From an uncultured Roseicyclus sp. (GTDB lineage: Bacteria > Pseudomonadota > Alphaproteobacteria > Rhodobacterales > Rhodobacteraceae), in assembly GCA_947494975.1 (NCBI GenBank), contig CANLXA010000004.1:248001-312000 (forward strand): a stretch of 64,000 nucleotides of DNA, written 5' to 3'. Numbering within the stretch: position 1 is the stretch's first letter; every line of letters starts with the position of its first letter. Positions 55,501 to 64,000 of this stretch are shown in pieces. Under the pieces are notes generated by a model. That model worked only from the letters and a program-made list of their open reading frames with translations, did not search any database and was not told the origin of the DNA. The position numbers were made by a program, and so were the translations under genes.

Positions 55501-57078
55501 TCAATGCAGCATCGCGCGGGCCTCATAGGCGCGCAGCGGCATACGGGCGGCGGGCCCATAGCCTTGTTTCGTATCGGGGTCGATCTCCGGAAACAGGGTC
55601 AGCACCTCGTCGCGAACCGCCTCGTCCAGATCGTTGAGAACCGTGGGGCCGGGCAGGAAGCTCTCGGTTGCGAGACCTTCGGAAAAGATGAGCTGGTGCT
55701 GATCGAACAGGACGTGGAAATAATCGACCTCGCCGCCGCTCAGCACCCGCACCGAGCAATCGTTGACCAGGTCCTTGGCCGCCACCAGAACCTCCTCTTC
55801 ACCGAACATCAGTTCCGCCATCCAATGGGTCAGCAACACGCGATGCTGCGGCGAGACGACAAGCCGGCGATGCATCCCGAACGTGCCCGCTTCGATCGCA
55901 ACCGGTGCAAACCGCCCATCGGCCGGCACCGTGCGCGACCCGATCCAGCGGATCGGCTGCAAGCCGTTGTCGCGGGTCTCGATCAGGTCACCCGCCCGCA
56001 ACTCCTCCACCGGCCTTTCGCCCCGGTCGGTCAGGATCATCGTGCCGCGCACGAAACACGGGATCGCGGTGATCGTGACAAAGGCCGTGTCGGTGATCCC
56101 GGTTCCATCATCGGCCGTATAGGTGAAGTTGATGGTTTCCGGTTCGGTCAGGTTGGTCTGGCTGGCGGGCGCGACCACCTGAAGCTCGCCGTTCGGCAAC
56201 AGGGTGATCTCGTGCCCCGAACTCAGCGTCACCGTGTCGTTGGGATTCACCTCGATCCCGTTGACATGGGTGATGAACGCCACCCCGCCCGAGGTCGGAT
56301 CATTGGCCAGCACGTCAATCGCGGTGACGAAGCCCTCGTAATAGGTGTGCACGTCATCCTGGGCGATGAACTCGCCCTGGATGGAATCCGCCGCGATCAG
56401 AACGGCGGAATCGTAGGAGCTGTCGCCGACATCGGCGATGCCGATCTGGATGTTGTTCTCCACCCCCGCATTCACCGGCATCACCAGGGTGAGCGTCACG
56501 GTGAAGCCGTCCATCTCGGTGTTGTAATCGTCGTTCGTGTTGTTGTTGAACAGCGTCTCGTTTTCGTCCTGGTTGACCGAGTTGATCTGCGTGACGTTCA
56601 CCACCGGCGATGTCACCAACTGGCCATTGACCCAGACGCCGAAGATGTCGTTGTAGATGGAGCCGGAATATTCCGGGTATTCCTCCGATGCGAAGGTGAA
56701 CTGCATCGTGATGAAGTCGGTCGTCGGGATGAAATCGATGTCGAGATAGCTGGCATCATAGGTGTTGGCGCCCGCCGCCGCGTTGAAATCGGCGTTGTTG
56801 TTCTGACCGGATGTGTTGGTCGATGTGTTGGTTGCGCGGTTCGGGTCGCCGTTCGACCGTGTGATATGGCTGGCACGGCCCGTCGACAGGATCACGCCGG
56901 TATCCGATGGCGTCAGGGCGCCCGCAACGGCGTCGCCATTGGTGTAGATGCCCGAGGATTGGCTCCACCCCGAATAGCTGGCATCGGTCACCGTCACCCC
57001 GGGGCCGAAGATGGTGTTGGCCATCAGCAGCGCGGAGGCACCTTCATTGATTGGTAGTTCGTCACCCGTCGCCGGCAT
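55501..57078 (-). CDS. choice-of-anchor L / Hint-domain protein, probably secreted
   Basis: 525 aa. Order: choice-of-anchor L domain (about residues 20-235, VTVTDASYSGWSQSSGIYTNG, TMQFTFASEEYPEY), a cadherin-like/Ig repeat (about 240-335, AIDVLAND) and a Hint domain from Cys341 (CFVRGTMILTDRGERPVEEL, then HRRLVVSPQHRVLLTH). The domain is of the Hedgehog-intein type found in roseobacter surface proteins. No N-terminal signal is evident, as in type I-secreted proteins. Start is uncertain; ATG at 57078 taken. Confidence 0.82.
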   Translation of the reverse strand: MPATGDELPINEGASALLMANTIFGPGVTVTDASYSGWSQSSGIYTNGDAVAGALTPSDTGVILSTGRASHITRSNGDPNRATNTSTNTSGQNNNADFNAAAGANTYDASYLDIDFIPTTDFITMQFTFASEEYPEYSGSIYNDIFGVWVNGQLVTSPVVNVTQINSVNQDENETLFNNNTNDDYNTEMDGFTVTLTLVMPVNAGVENNIQIGIADVGDSSYDSAVLIAADSIQGEFIAQDDVHTYYEGFVTAIDVLANDPTSGGVAFITHVNGIEVNPNDTVTLSSGHEITLLPNGELQVVAPASQTNLTEPETINFTYTADDGTGITDTAFVTITAIPCFVRGTMILTDRGERPVEELRAGDLIETRDNGLQPIRWIGSRTVPADGRFAPVAIEAGTFGMHRRLVVSPQHRVLLTHWMAELMFGEEEVLVAAKDLVNDCSVRVLSGGEVDYFHVLFDQHQLIFSEGLATESFLPGPTVLNDLDEAVRDEVLTLFPEIDPDTKQGYGPAARMPLRAYEARAMLH

Positions 57079-57375
57079 AGCGTCGCATCACCCTTACGGG
57101 CCGAGGGTCAGCATGGCGGCGACAATGACCGTCTCGCACGGCCACGCATCACGCTTGCGCGCCTGCGGGTCTTCGCGGGACTGTTCTCGTTACTCTGCTC
57201 GATGCGGCGCATTTTTGCGTCCGCTGCCTGCCTCGGCGTTATTATTGATCCCGTCGTTAACATATGTCCGGGCCAGTCCATCCCATTTTCAGCAGGTCCA
57301 TGTCGTGTTCTTGCCACATTGTGATCCATCGGCCACGCCGCTAACGTGCTGCTTTCACTCGAACTTGAGGTTTCC
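57079..57375. other. 297-base divergent region between Hint operon and dapE
   Basis: No gene is supported. The dapE Shine-Dalgarno (TTGAGG at 57365-57370) lies at its right end. A TTAACATATG-type stretch is found near 57258, but no regulator site can be assigned. Confidence 0.4.
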
Positions 57376-58530
57376 ATGCCCGCACATCCCGTTGATCCCG
57401 TCGCGTTGACCGCCGATCTTGTTCGCTGCAATTCGGTGACCCCGCTGGAAGGCGGCGCCCTGGTTTTGCTGCAAGATGTGTTGTCTGCGGCGGGGTTCGA
57501 CTGCACCCGGGTGGACCGCAACGGGATCGCGAACCTCTATGCCCGCTGGGGCACGCGCGGCAACGGCAAGGCGTTCGGGTTCAACGGCCATACCGATGTG
57601 GTGCCGGTGGGCGATGAAGCCGCATGGACCCATCCGCCCTTCGGCGCTGAGGTGGAGGGCGACTGGCTCTATGGTCGGGGCGCGACCGACATGAAATCCG
57701 GTGTCGCGGCCTTCGCGGCGGCGGCGATTGATTTCGTGCGGGACACGCCCCCCGACGGCGCCGTGATCCTGGCCATCACCGGTGATGAGGAGGGCGAGAG
57801 CACCGATGGCACCACCGCGCTGCTCGATTGGATGGCGGAGAGTGGCGAGCGTATGGATGTCTGCATCGTGGGCGAGCCGACCTGCCCCGAGCAGATCGGC
57901 GACATGATCAAGATCGGTCGGCGCGGCGCGCTCACCGCGTTTTTCGAGGTGATCGGCAAACAGGGCCATTCCGCCTATCTGCACAAGGTCATCAACCCGA
58001 TGCCCGCTGTGGCGCTTCTGGGCCACCGGCTCTCAACCCATGTGCTGGACGAGGGCAATGACCACTTCGACCCCTCCACCTGCGCCATCACCACCATCGA
58101 TACCGGCAATCCGGCGGGCAACGTCATCCCCGCCCGCACGAAGATGACCGTGAACCTGCGCTTCAACGATCTCCACACCGGTGACAGCCTCACCGCATGG
58201 TTGCGGGAGGAGGCCGACAAGGTCGCATCAGAAACCGGCACCCGCATCGAGATGACGACGAAGCTCAGCGGTGAGTCCTTCCTGACCCCGCCCGGCGATC
58301 TGTCTTCGCTGGTTGCAAGCGCCGTGCAGGCCGAAACGGGCCGCACGCCCGAAATGTCGACCACCGGCGGCACCTCAGATGCCCGGTTCGTGAAAAACCA
58401 TTGCCCTGTCGTGGAGTTCGGCCTTGTCGGGCACCGGATGCATCAGGTCGATGAACGGGTCCGGATCAGCGATATCCACGACCTCAAGCGCGTCTATACC
58501 CGCGTGCTCACCGACTATTTCGCACCCTAG
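57376..58530 (+). CDS. dapE: succinyl-diaminopimelate desuccinylase
   Basis: 384 aa. A dinuclear zinc M20 peptidase-like enzyme. [11 protein letters not shown] (His72), [10 protein letters not shown] (Asp105) and TGDEEGES (Glu138/Glu139) are the catalytic and metal-binding motifs; [21 protein letters not shown] marks the dimerisation lobe. It works downstream of DapD. It converges on the DUF3179 gene with stops sharing CTAG (58527-58530). Confidence 0.97.
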   Translation: MPAHPVDPVALTADLVRCNSVTPLEGGALVLLQDVLSAAGFDCTRVDRNGIANLYARWGTRGNGKAFGFNGHTDVVPVGDEAAWTHPPFGAEVEGDWLYGRGATDMKSGVAAFAAAAIDFVRDTPPDGAVILAITGDEEGESTDGTTALLDWMAESGERMDVCIVGEPTCPEQIGDMIKIGRRGALTAFFEVIGKQGHSAYLHKVINPMPAVALLGHRLSTHVLDEGNDHFDPSTCAITTIDTGNPAGNVIPARTKMTVNLRFNDLHTGDSLTAWLREEADKVASETGTRIEMTTKLSGESFLTPPGDLSSLVASAVQAETGRTPEMSTTGGTSDARFVKNHCPVVEFGLVGHRMHQVDERVRISDIHDLKRVYTRVLTDYFAP

Positions 58531-59918
58531 CCGCCCGGTTCCCACAATTCGGTGTCGGGGTGGAATTGTGACCACGCGAACCAGAACGCCTGATGGCTGC
58601 CCAGATCCTCGCCCTCCGGTCCGACCGCGCGAATGCCGCCGGCATCCAGTTCCAGCCGCACATCCTCCACCGCGATCTCCGCGCCCGAGAGCAAAGCGGC
58701 CATCGCGGTGCTGCGCTGAAAGGCGACGGGCGTGCCCGATGCGGTCACGACCCCGATGATATCCTCCTGCACCGGAAGGCGCGGATCGACATCACCGATG
58801 GGAAAGATCGGGCCATCCGCATCACGCCCGTTGCGGAAGTCGAAATCGCGCCCCAGCGCCAGCGCCTCCACCAGAACGGTCGTCTCGGGATGCGCCTCGC
58901 GCCAGGAGGCCCAATCGGTCGTCACAACGCTGGCCTGGTCCAGTTGCAAACCGATCTCGGCCAGCGGCCCCGTCACGGCGCGGCCCAGGAACGTATCGAA
59001 CACGGAATAGGTATTGATGTCATACATCACCTTGTTCGACCGGATCAGCAGGCCAGATGTGCGCAGGATCGGGCGCTCCACGCCGTCGGGCATATTGTCG
59101 GTGAAATAGGCCTGTGCCGCGCCGCACAAGGTGCAATAGGGAATGCCCAGATGCCGCCCGCCCAACGTGTCGTTGACCATTTCGCGCACTTCCATGATCT
59201 GGCGCGGATAGGCGCGATATTCGCCATTCACCTCGATCCCGAAAACGATGTCATCATCGTCGAGCCAGGTGGCTTCCTCCGCCGTCTCGACCTCGGGATT
59301 GTCGGCCGCGGGGATGCAATTGCACGGCGTGTCGGTGGTGTCATAGGGCCGATCATCAATCAGGACCCCGCCCCAGGATACCATGCGCCAGTCGATATCA
59401 CCCTCCACGAAGATGCGCTCCCATCCCGGGACAAACGCGGTATAGATCCTGCGCTTGGCCTCAAGATAACCCGGAAAATCCGGGATCTCCCACGCCATCA
59501 GATGGTTGGTGATCTCCTCCTGCGGATTGCCCGCGCCCGGCTCGATTTGCAGCAGGGTGGCGCCAGCCTCAGCCATCGCCTGATCAAACGACATCCGGAA
59601 GCTGAAGCGCATCATGTCGCTGATCAGCCAGGCCAGGCGCGGATCGCCGGAGGCCGCAATGGTCTCCAGCGCGGCATCCTGTTCCGCCGTCCAGGCCCCC
59701 TGATCGAACACCTGCACGAAGGTCACGCGCACCGCCTCGGCCAGTTCGTCGGGCAAGGGCCCTTCGGGGATGGCGGGCGGGGTGCCGAATTCCTCGATCA
59801 CGTAATCGGGCAGGTCCACCTCCTGCTGCGCGATGGCGCCCGCGCCGGGGAGCAGCCCGAGCACAAGCAGCGGGACGGCAAACAGAAACCGAAACGGGAG
59901 TTTGGATTTGATCAGCAT
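58527..59918 (-). CDS. DUF3179 domain-containing exported protein
   Basis: 463 aa. A signal peptide (residues 1-31, ending AIAQ) then the DUF3179 domain with [24 protein letters not shown] and [12 protein letters not shown] (a CxxC-type pair), plus FDTFLGRAV. The function of the domain is unknown. The ATG at 59918 has GAAGG 6 bases upstream, which fits the signal peptide start. Confidence 0.88.
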   Translation of the reverse strand: MLIKSKLPFRFLFAVPLLVLGLLPGAGAIAQQEVDLPDYVIEEFGTPPAIPEGPLPDELAEAVRVTFVQVFDQGAWTAEQDAALETIAASGDPRLAWLISDMMRFSFRMSFDQAMAEAGATLLQIEPGAGNPQEEITNHLMAWEIPDFPGYLEAKRRIYTAFVPGWERIFVEGDIDWRMVSWGGVLIDDRPYDTTDTPCNCIPAADNPEVETAEEATWLDDDDIVFGIEVNGEYRAYPRQIMEVREMVNDTLGGRHLGIPYCTLCGAAQAYFTDNMPDGVERPILRTSGLLIRSNKVMYDINTYSVFDTFLGRAVTGPLAEIGLQLDQASVVTTDWASWREAHPETTVLVEALALGRDFDFRNGRDADGPIFPIGDVDPRLPVQEDIIGVVTASGTPVAFQRSTAMAALLSGAEIAVEDVRLELDAGGIRAVGPEGEDLGSHQAFWFAWSQFHPDTELWEPGG

Positions 59919-60067
59919 GGGCAACCTTCGGGATATGTCACGAGGGGCGGTCGGGATGCTGCAAAGCATTCCGGGAATCCGTGATCCGCACCAATCACGT
60001 TTGCTTTAGACGGGACTGTCGCCATTTCCGCGATGACGCCCGGGCGGCCCCATGTTAGGGCAGCGTC

Positions 60068-62320
60068 ATGAGCAAACTCCCCTCCAAAGATCAGCTGCTG
60101 GCATGGATCGCCGACAATCCCGGCGCGCAATCCAAGCGCGACATCGCCAAGGCGTTCGGCATCAAGGGATCCGCGCGGATCGACCTCAAGAAGCTGCTCA
60201 AGGAGTTGGAGGCCGACGGCCATCTGGAAAAGAAGCGCCGCACCTATCGCGACCCGGAAAAGCTGCCGCCCGTCACCATCCTCTCGGTGCAGGCGCCCGA
60301 CGACAATGGCGATCTTTTCGCGCGCCCTCTGGAATGGCATGGCGACGGGCCAGAGCCCCGGGTGCTCTACACGCCGCGCAATGCGGATCCGGCGCTGGGA
60401 GAGGGGGATCGCATCCTCGCCAAGCTCTTCGAGGCGCGGGGCGAGGATCACCAATACACCGCCAAACTGATCCGCAAGATCGGCACCAATCCCCGGAAAA
60501 TCCTCGGGATTTTCCGAAGTGCGGCCGAAGGCGGGCGGATCATCCCGATCTCCAAAGGTGCAGATAAGGAATGGCAGGTCCGTGGCGGCGATACCCACGG
60601 CGCCAAGGATGGCGAGCTGGTGGAGGGGGAGCTTGCCGGTCCCAAATCCCGCATGGGCGCGCCCCGCGCGCGCATCACCAGCCGTCTGGGTGATCCCGGC
60701 GCGCCGCGCGCGGTGTCGCTGATTGCAATCCACGAACACGGCATCCCCGATGCCTTCCCCGATGCGGTGATGGCGCAGGCCGATGCGGCCAAGCCCGCGG
60801 GCCTGAAGGGCCGCCAGGATTTTCGCGACATGCCGCTTGTCACCATCGACCCGGCTGACGCGCGCGACCATGACGATGCCTGTTATGCCCATGCCGATGA
60901 CGACCCCAAGAACAAGGGTGGCCATGTCATCTGGGTCGCCATCGCCGACGTCGCCCATTACGTCACGCCGGGATCGGCGCTGGACCGTGAGGCGCGCAAG
61001 CGGGGCAATTCCACCTATTTCCCGGATCGCGTCGTGCCGATGCTGCCGGATCGCTTGTCAGGCGACCTTTGCTCGCTGCACGAAGGCGTGCCCCGCGCCG
61101 TGATTGCCGTGCGCATGGTCATCGACGCCGAGGGGCGGAAGATCGCGCACAGCTTCCATCGCGGCCTGATGCAATCGGCCGCCTCACTGCATTACGAAGA
61201 GGTCCAGGCCGCCCGGGACGGCACGCCCAACGACAAGACCAGCCCGCTCTTGGAGCCGGTGATCCGGCCGCTCTACGCGGCCTATGAGGCGCTCCTGACC
61301 GCACGCGGCAAACGCCAACCGCTGGAGCTGGATCTGCCGGAGCGGCGGATCGAGTTGGCCGAGGACGGCACCGTGACATCGGTGGCCTTCAAGGACCGGC
61401 TCGATGCCCATCGGCTGATCGAGGAATTCATGGTGCTGGCCAACGTGGCGGCGGCGGAAACCCTGATCGCCAAACGCACGCCGCTTCTGTTCCGGATCCA
61501 TGAGGAACCCTCCCCGGAAAAACTCGATGCCCTGCGCGAGGTGGCGGAGGCGTCCGGCCTTGTGCTCGCCAAGGGGCAGGTCCTGCAAACCCGGCACCTC
61601 AACGCGCTCCTGAAAGGCGCGGTCGATAGCGGGCAGTCCGAGTTGATCTCCCTCTCCACCCTGCGCTCGATGCAGCAGGCCTACTACAACCCCGAGAATT
61701 TCGGGCATTTCGGGCTCGCGCTGAAATCCTACGCGCATTTCACCTCGCCGATCCGGCGCTACGCCGACCTGATCGTGCACCGCGCGCTGATCAGCGCCCA
61801 TGGTTGGGGTAAGGACGGGTTGGCGCCCGATGAGATCGACCGGCTGGAAGAGACCGCAAAGCTGATCTCCGACACCGAACGCCGCTCGATGGTGGCGGAG
61901 CGCGACACGTCGGACCGCTACCTCGCCGCCTACCTCTCGGACCGTGTCGGCGCGGAATTTGGCGGCCGTATCTCCGGCATCGCCCGGTTCGGCGTCTTCG
62001 TGAAGCTCGATGAAACGGGCGCCGACGGGCTGCTGCCGATGCGCGCCCTGGGGCAGGAATATTTCCACTATGACGCCGAAAGCCAGACCCTGATGGGGGC
62101 CGATACCGGCATCATCATCGGCGTCGGCGACCGGGTGCGCGTGAAGTTGGCCGAAGCGGTGCCGGTGACCGGTGGATTGACGCTGGAGCTTCTGGAACAT
62201 GAGGGGCAGGCGCGGCCGCAATCCCGGCGCAAGGGGCGGCGAAAACCACCCGCGCGGCGCAAGGTCGGCGGCACCAAGGCGCGGAACACCAAGCTGCGCA
62301 AGAAGGCCGCGCGCCGGTGA
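60068..62320 (+). CDS. rnr: ribonuclease R
   Basis: 750 aa. A 3'-5' hydrolytic exonuclease acting on structured RNA. Winged-helix region at the N-terminus (SKRDIAKAFGIKGSARIDLKKLL), the RNB catalytic segment DPADARDHDDACYAH, and an S1 domain near the C-terminus (GRISGIARFGVFVKLDETGADGLLPM). The final ~30 residues are basic (RRKGRRKPPARRK), typical of RNase R. Divergent from DUF3179. Confidence 0.96.
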   Translation: MSKLPSKDQLLAWIADNPGAQSKRDIAKAFGIKGSARIDLKKLLKELEADGHLEKKRRTYRDPEKLPPVTILSVQAPDDNGDLFARPLEWHGDGPEPRVLYTPRNADPALGEGDRILAKLFEARGEDHQYTAKLIRKIGTNPRKILGIFRSAAEGGRIIPISKGADKEWQVRGGDTHGAKDGELVEGELAGPKSRMGAPRARITSRLGDPGAPRAVSLIAIHEHGIPDAFPDAVMAQADAAKPAGLKGRQDFRDMPLVTIDPADARDHDDACYAHADDDPKNKGGHVIWVAIADVAHYVTPGSALDREARKRGNSTYFPDRVVPMLPDRLSGDLCSLHEGVPRAVIAVRMVIDAEGRKIAHSFHRGLMQSAASLHYEEVQAARDGTPNDKTSPLLEPVIRPLYAAYEALLTARGKRQPLELDLPERRIELAEDGTVTSVAFKDRLDAHRLIEEFMVLANVAAAETLIAKRTPLLFRIHEEPSPEKLDALREVAEASGLVLAKGQVLQTRHLNALLKGAVDSGQSELISLSTLRSMQQAYYNPENFGHFGLALKSYAHFTSPIRRYADLIVHRALISAHGWGKDGLAPDEIDRLEETAKLISDTERRSMVAERDTSDRYLAAYLSDRVGAEFGGRISGIARFGVFVKLDETGADGLLPMRALGQEYFHYDAESQTLMGADTGIIIGVGDRVRVKLAEAVPVTGGLTLELLEHEGQARPQSRRKGRRKPPARRKVGGTKARNTKLRKKAARR

Positions 62321-62335
62321 CGATCCTCCGATCTT

Positions 62336-62363
62336 TGCCGGTTTCACGGCACGCTAACCGGCA
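62336..62363. repeat. inverted repeat downstream of rnr
   Basis: TGCCGGTT (62336-62343) and AACCGGCA (62356-62363) form a perfect 8-bp stem with a 12-base loop, 15 bases after the rnr stop. No T-tract follows, so this is an uncertain terminator or an operator for the transglycosylase gene at 62453. Confidence 0.4.
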
Positions 62364-62452
62364 GAACCCCGCGCATCGGTTGCGCAAAACCTGTTAGTCT
62401 TAACCGATTTTGCTGTATCGTAGCGCCGTCGAGCATAAGTGAGCCGTTGCAC

Positions 62453-63973
62453 ATGTCTGGCTTTGTCCGCGTATCCGTCCTGGCCCTGTTGATCGGGGCC
62501 GCCCCGGCCCTGGCCGCGCCACCGGCCAATTCGCCGATCCCGTCACCGCGCCCGGAACAGATCGCATCGGCGACGCCTTCCGCGGTCGAGATCACCCCAA
62601 GACGGGGCGTCGAGATCGAAGTGATCGCCGTGACGGCCATCGAGGAGGCCGAAGAGACCTCGGCCGATGGCGCTTCGGTGACCGGTCTCGTGACATCGGG
62701 AACGGATGCGGAGGAGGGGCCCAGCGCCCTTGCCGTCGACGTGTCGCGCCGCCCCACGATGCGCGGCGCGGTTCCCGCCGAGTTTGCGGCGCGGGCGGAG
62801 GCGCTCAGGGACGCCGCCGACGCCGCCGGGCGCGCCACCGAAACCTCCGATCCCGAATTCCGCGCCTGGATCGCGGCGTTTCAGACCCGCGCGCTTGCGG
62901 CGGGCATCACGCGCGCCACGTTCGACCAAGCCTTCGAGGGTGTGCAGCTCAACACCCGCGTGTTGGAGCGCGACCGCAACCAGGCCGAGTTTTCCCGCGC
63001 GCTGTGGGATTATCTGGATACCGCCGTGTCGGCCACGCGGGTCGAAAACGGGCGCACGCAACTGGCCGAATACCGGACGACCCTGGCCCGTATCGAGGAG
63101 CAATATCGGGTGGAGGCCGAAGTCGTGGCCGCCATCTGGGGTCTCGAAAGCGCCTATGGCGCGATGCGCGGCTCCACCGATATCATCGAGGCGATGGCGT
63201 CGCTGGCCTATGACGGGCGGCGGCAGGACTTCTTCGAAGCGCAACTGATCGCGGCGTTGCAGATCCTGCAGGCGGGCGATACGCGGCCCCGCAACATGAC
63301 CGGATCCTGGGCCGGGGCGATGGGCCATACCCAGTTCATGCCCACCTCCTATCTGGAATTCGCGCAGGATTTCACCGGCGACGGGCGCCGCGATATCTGG
63401 AGCGACAATCCCATCGACGCGCTGGCCTCCACCGCCCATTACCTGGCCGAACATGGCTGGACCTATGGCCAGCCCTGGGGGCTGGAAGTGACCCTGCCCG
63501 ACGGGTTCGACTATGCGCTGGCAGGCGAACAGGAACGGATCGGCGCGGCGTTCTGGAACGGGCAGGGGGTGCGGCTGATCAACGGCGACCCGATCCCCGA
63601 CCATGGCCCCGCCTCCATCCTGCTGCCCGCCGGTCATCGCGGCGTCGCGCTGGTGGTGTTCAACAATTTCCGCGTGATCGAGCGCTATAATCCCGCGGAT
63701 GCCTATGTGATCGCCGTCGGGCATCTGAGCGACCGGATCACCGGCGGTCCGGCCTTCGAGGCCGGCTGGCCGCGCGGCGACCGCGCCCTCAGCTTTGATG
63801 AACGGCAGGAGATGCAGCGCCATCTGCAATCGGCGGGGCATTATTCCGGCCGGATCGACGGGCTGGTCGGCCCGATCACGATCGCCGCCGTGCGCAGCTA
63901 TCAGACCGCCATCGGCGTCACGCCCGATGGCTACGCGTCGCTCTCGATCCTGGAGCGGCTCCGCAATTCCTGA
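62453..63973 (+). CDS. MltB-family lytic murein transglycosylase with C-terminal peptidoglycan-binding domain
   Basis: 506 aa. Cleaves the glycan strands of murein with formation of 1,6-anhydro ends. The catalytic Glu is in WGLESAYG (Glu232); MGHTQFMPTSYLEFA and the DGRRDIW loop are family hallmarks. A C-terminal PG_binding_1 domain (about 435-505: LQSAGHYSGRIDGLVGPITIAAVRSYQ) follows. The first ~110 residues are a signal peptide and a long Ala/Glu/Thr-rich linker. The start ATG 62453 is taken; a TTG at 62447 is also open. Confidence 0.95.
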   Translation: MSGFVRVSVLALLIGAAPALAAPPANSPIPSPRPEQIASATPSAVEITPRRGVEIEVIAVTAIEEAEETSADGASVTGLVTSGTDAEEGPSALAVDVSRRPTMRGAVPAEFAARAEALRDAADAAGRATETSDPEFRAWIAAFQTRALAAGITRATFDQAFEGVQLNTRVLERDRNQAEFSRALWDYLDTAVSATRVENGRTQLAEYRTTLARIEEQYRVEAEVVAAIWGLESAYGAMRGSTDIIEAMASLAYDGRRQDFFEAQLIAALQILQAGDTRPRNMTGSWAGAMGHTQFMPTSYLEFAQDFTGDGRRDIWSDNPIDALASTAHYLAEHGWTYGQPWGLEVTLPDGFDYALAGEQERIGAAFWNGQGVRLINGDPIPDHGPASILLPAGHRGVALVVFNNFRVIERYNPADAYVIAVGHLSDRITGGPAFEAGWPRGDRALSFDERQEMQRHLQSAGHYSGRIDGLVGPITIAAVRSYQTAIGVTPDGYASLSILERLRNS

Positions 63974-64000
63974 GGCTGGGCGCGGCCATGGCTCCGCCAT

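Noticed and set aside
55363-57057. 564-codon plus-strand open frame over the Hint genes
   Set aside because: Antisense to two genes with recognisable domains; its translation is His/Arg/Val-rich and unlike any protein family.
62543-64000. Long minus-strand open frame antisense to the transglycosylase gene
   Set aside because: The plus-strand gene has a signal peptide, catalytic Glu and PG-binding domain; the antisense frame has none of these.
1-64000. Mobile elements, CRISPR arrays and prophage genes
   Set aside because: Looked for transposase, integrase and repeat-spacer patterns in all frames; none was found.

Overview
The window is about 64 kb of GC-rich, densely packed chromosome from an alphaproteobacterium. 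It is most likely a Roseobacter-group member of the Rhodobacteraceae/Roseobacteraceae. The grounds are the R. capsulatus-like petABC (cytochrome bc1) operon, the secA/parvulin/argJ/mutT arrangement, an alphaproteobacterial CGYC glutaredoxin, many ATGA/GTGA gene overlaps, TTG/GTG starts, and marine-type functions (DUF3179, Hint-domain secreted proteins, a desulfinase-like acyl-CoA dehydrogenase). I see no insertion sequence, prophage, integrase, CRISPR array or rRNA. All assignments come from reading the sequence and from memory of the families; no search was run.

Layout. 1-5 kb (minus): a PstS-like binding protein cut by the window edge, a membrane-anchored unknown, and secA. 5.2-7.9 kb (plus): parvulin foldase, argJ with an unusual Lys-rich N-terminal extension, and mutT. 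8-16 kb: a 46-residue orphan ORF, hemH with a methyltransferase-like gene, comF, grxC, a MarR regulator, ubiG, proline iminopeptidase, a BciB-type vinyl reductase, tRNA-Arg(CCU) and a LacI regulator. 16-22 kb: sdaA, a chemoreceptor, and a divergent acyl-CoA dehydrogenase/LysR pair. 22-28 kb: tRNA-Lys(UUU), dapF, mtaB, a membrane protein, a decayed copy of the mtaB 3' end, and a run of small stress-type enzymes. 28-36 kb: petABC with a strong terminator, a TPP-riboswitch-controlled thiBPQ operon, and aroC. 36-49 kb: a thioredoxin/CcdA pair, a DMT exporter, HU, an adenine module (adeC-amn), periplasmic MsrA, YggT, an MFS transporter, MepA, two outer-membrane barrels and a LOG protein. 50-64 kb: a LuxR/pseudo-hydrolase fusion, a transthyretin-like membrane protein, dapD, dapE, two Hint-domain proteins, a DUF3179 protein, RNase R and an MltB-type transglycosylase.

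Genes that work together: dapD, dapE and dapF (lysine and meso-diaminopimelate) with mepA and mltB (murein turnover); adeC and amn (AMP to adenine to hypoxanthine); petABC (respiratory bc1) with ccdA and thioredoxin (disulfide reduction and cytochrome c maturation); thiBPQ (thiamine uptake); hemH and bciB (tetrapyrrole metabolism).

Most genes are ordinary housekeeping genes. The best leads are a DapF whose second catalytic cysteine is Ser, the LuxR regulator fused to a hydrolase domain lacking its nucleophile, the paired Hint proteins (one without the cleavage Cys), a perfect hairpin that sequesters the likely ribosome-binding site of a porin-like gene, the mtaB TRAM-domain remnant, and the orphan 46-residue ORF beside hemH.
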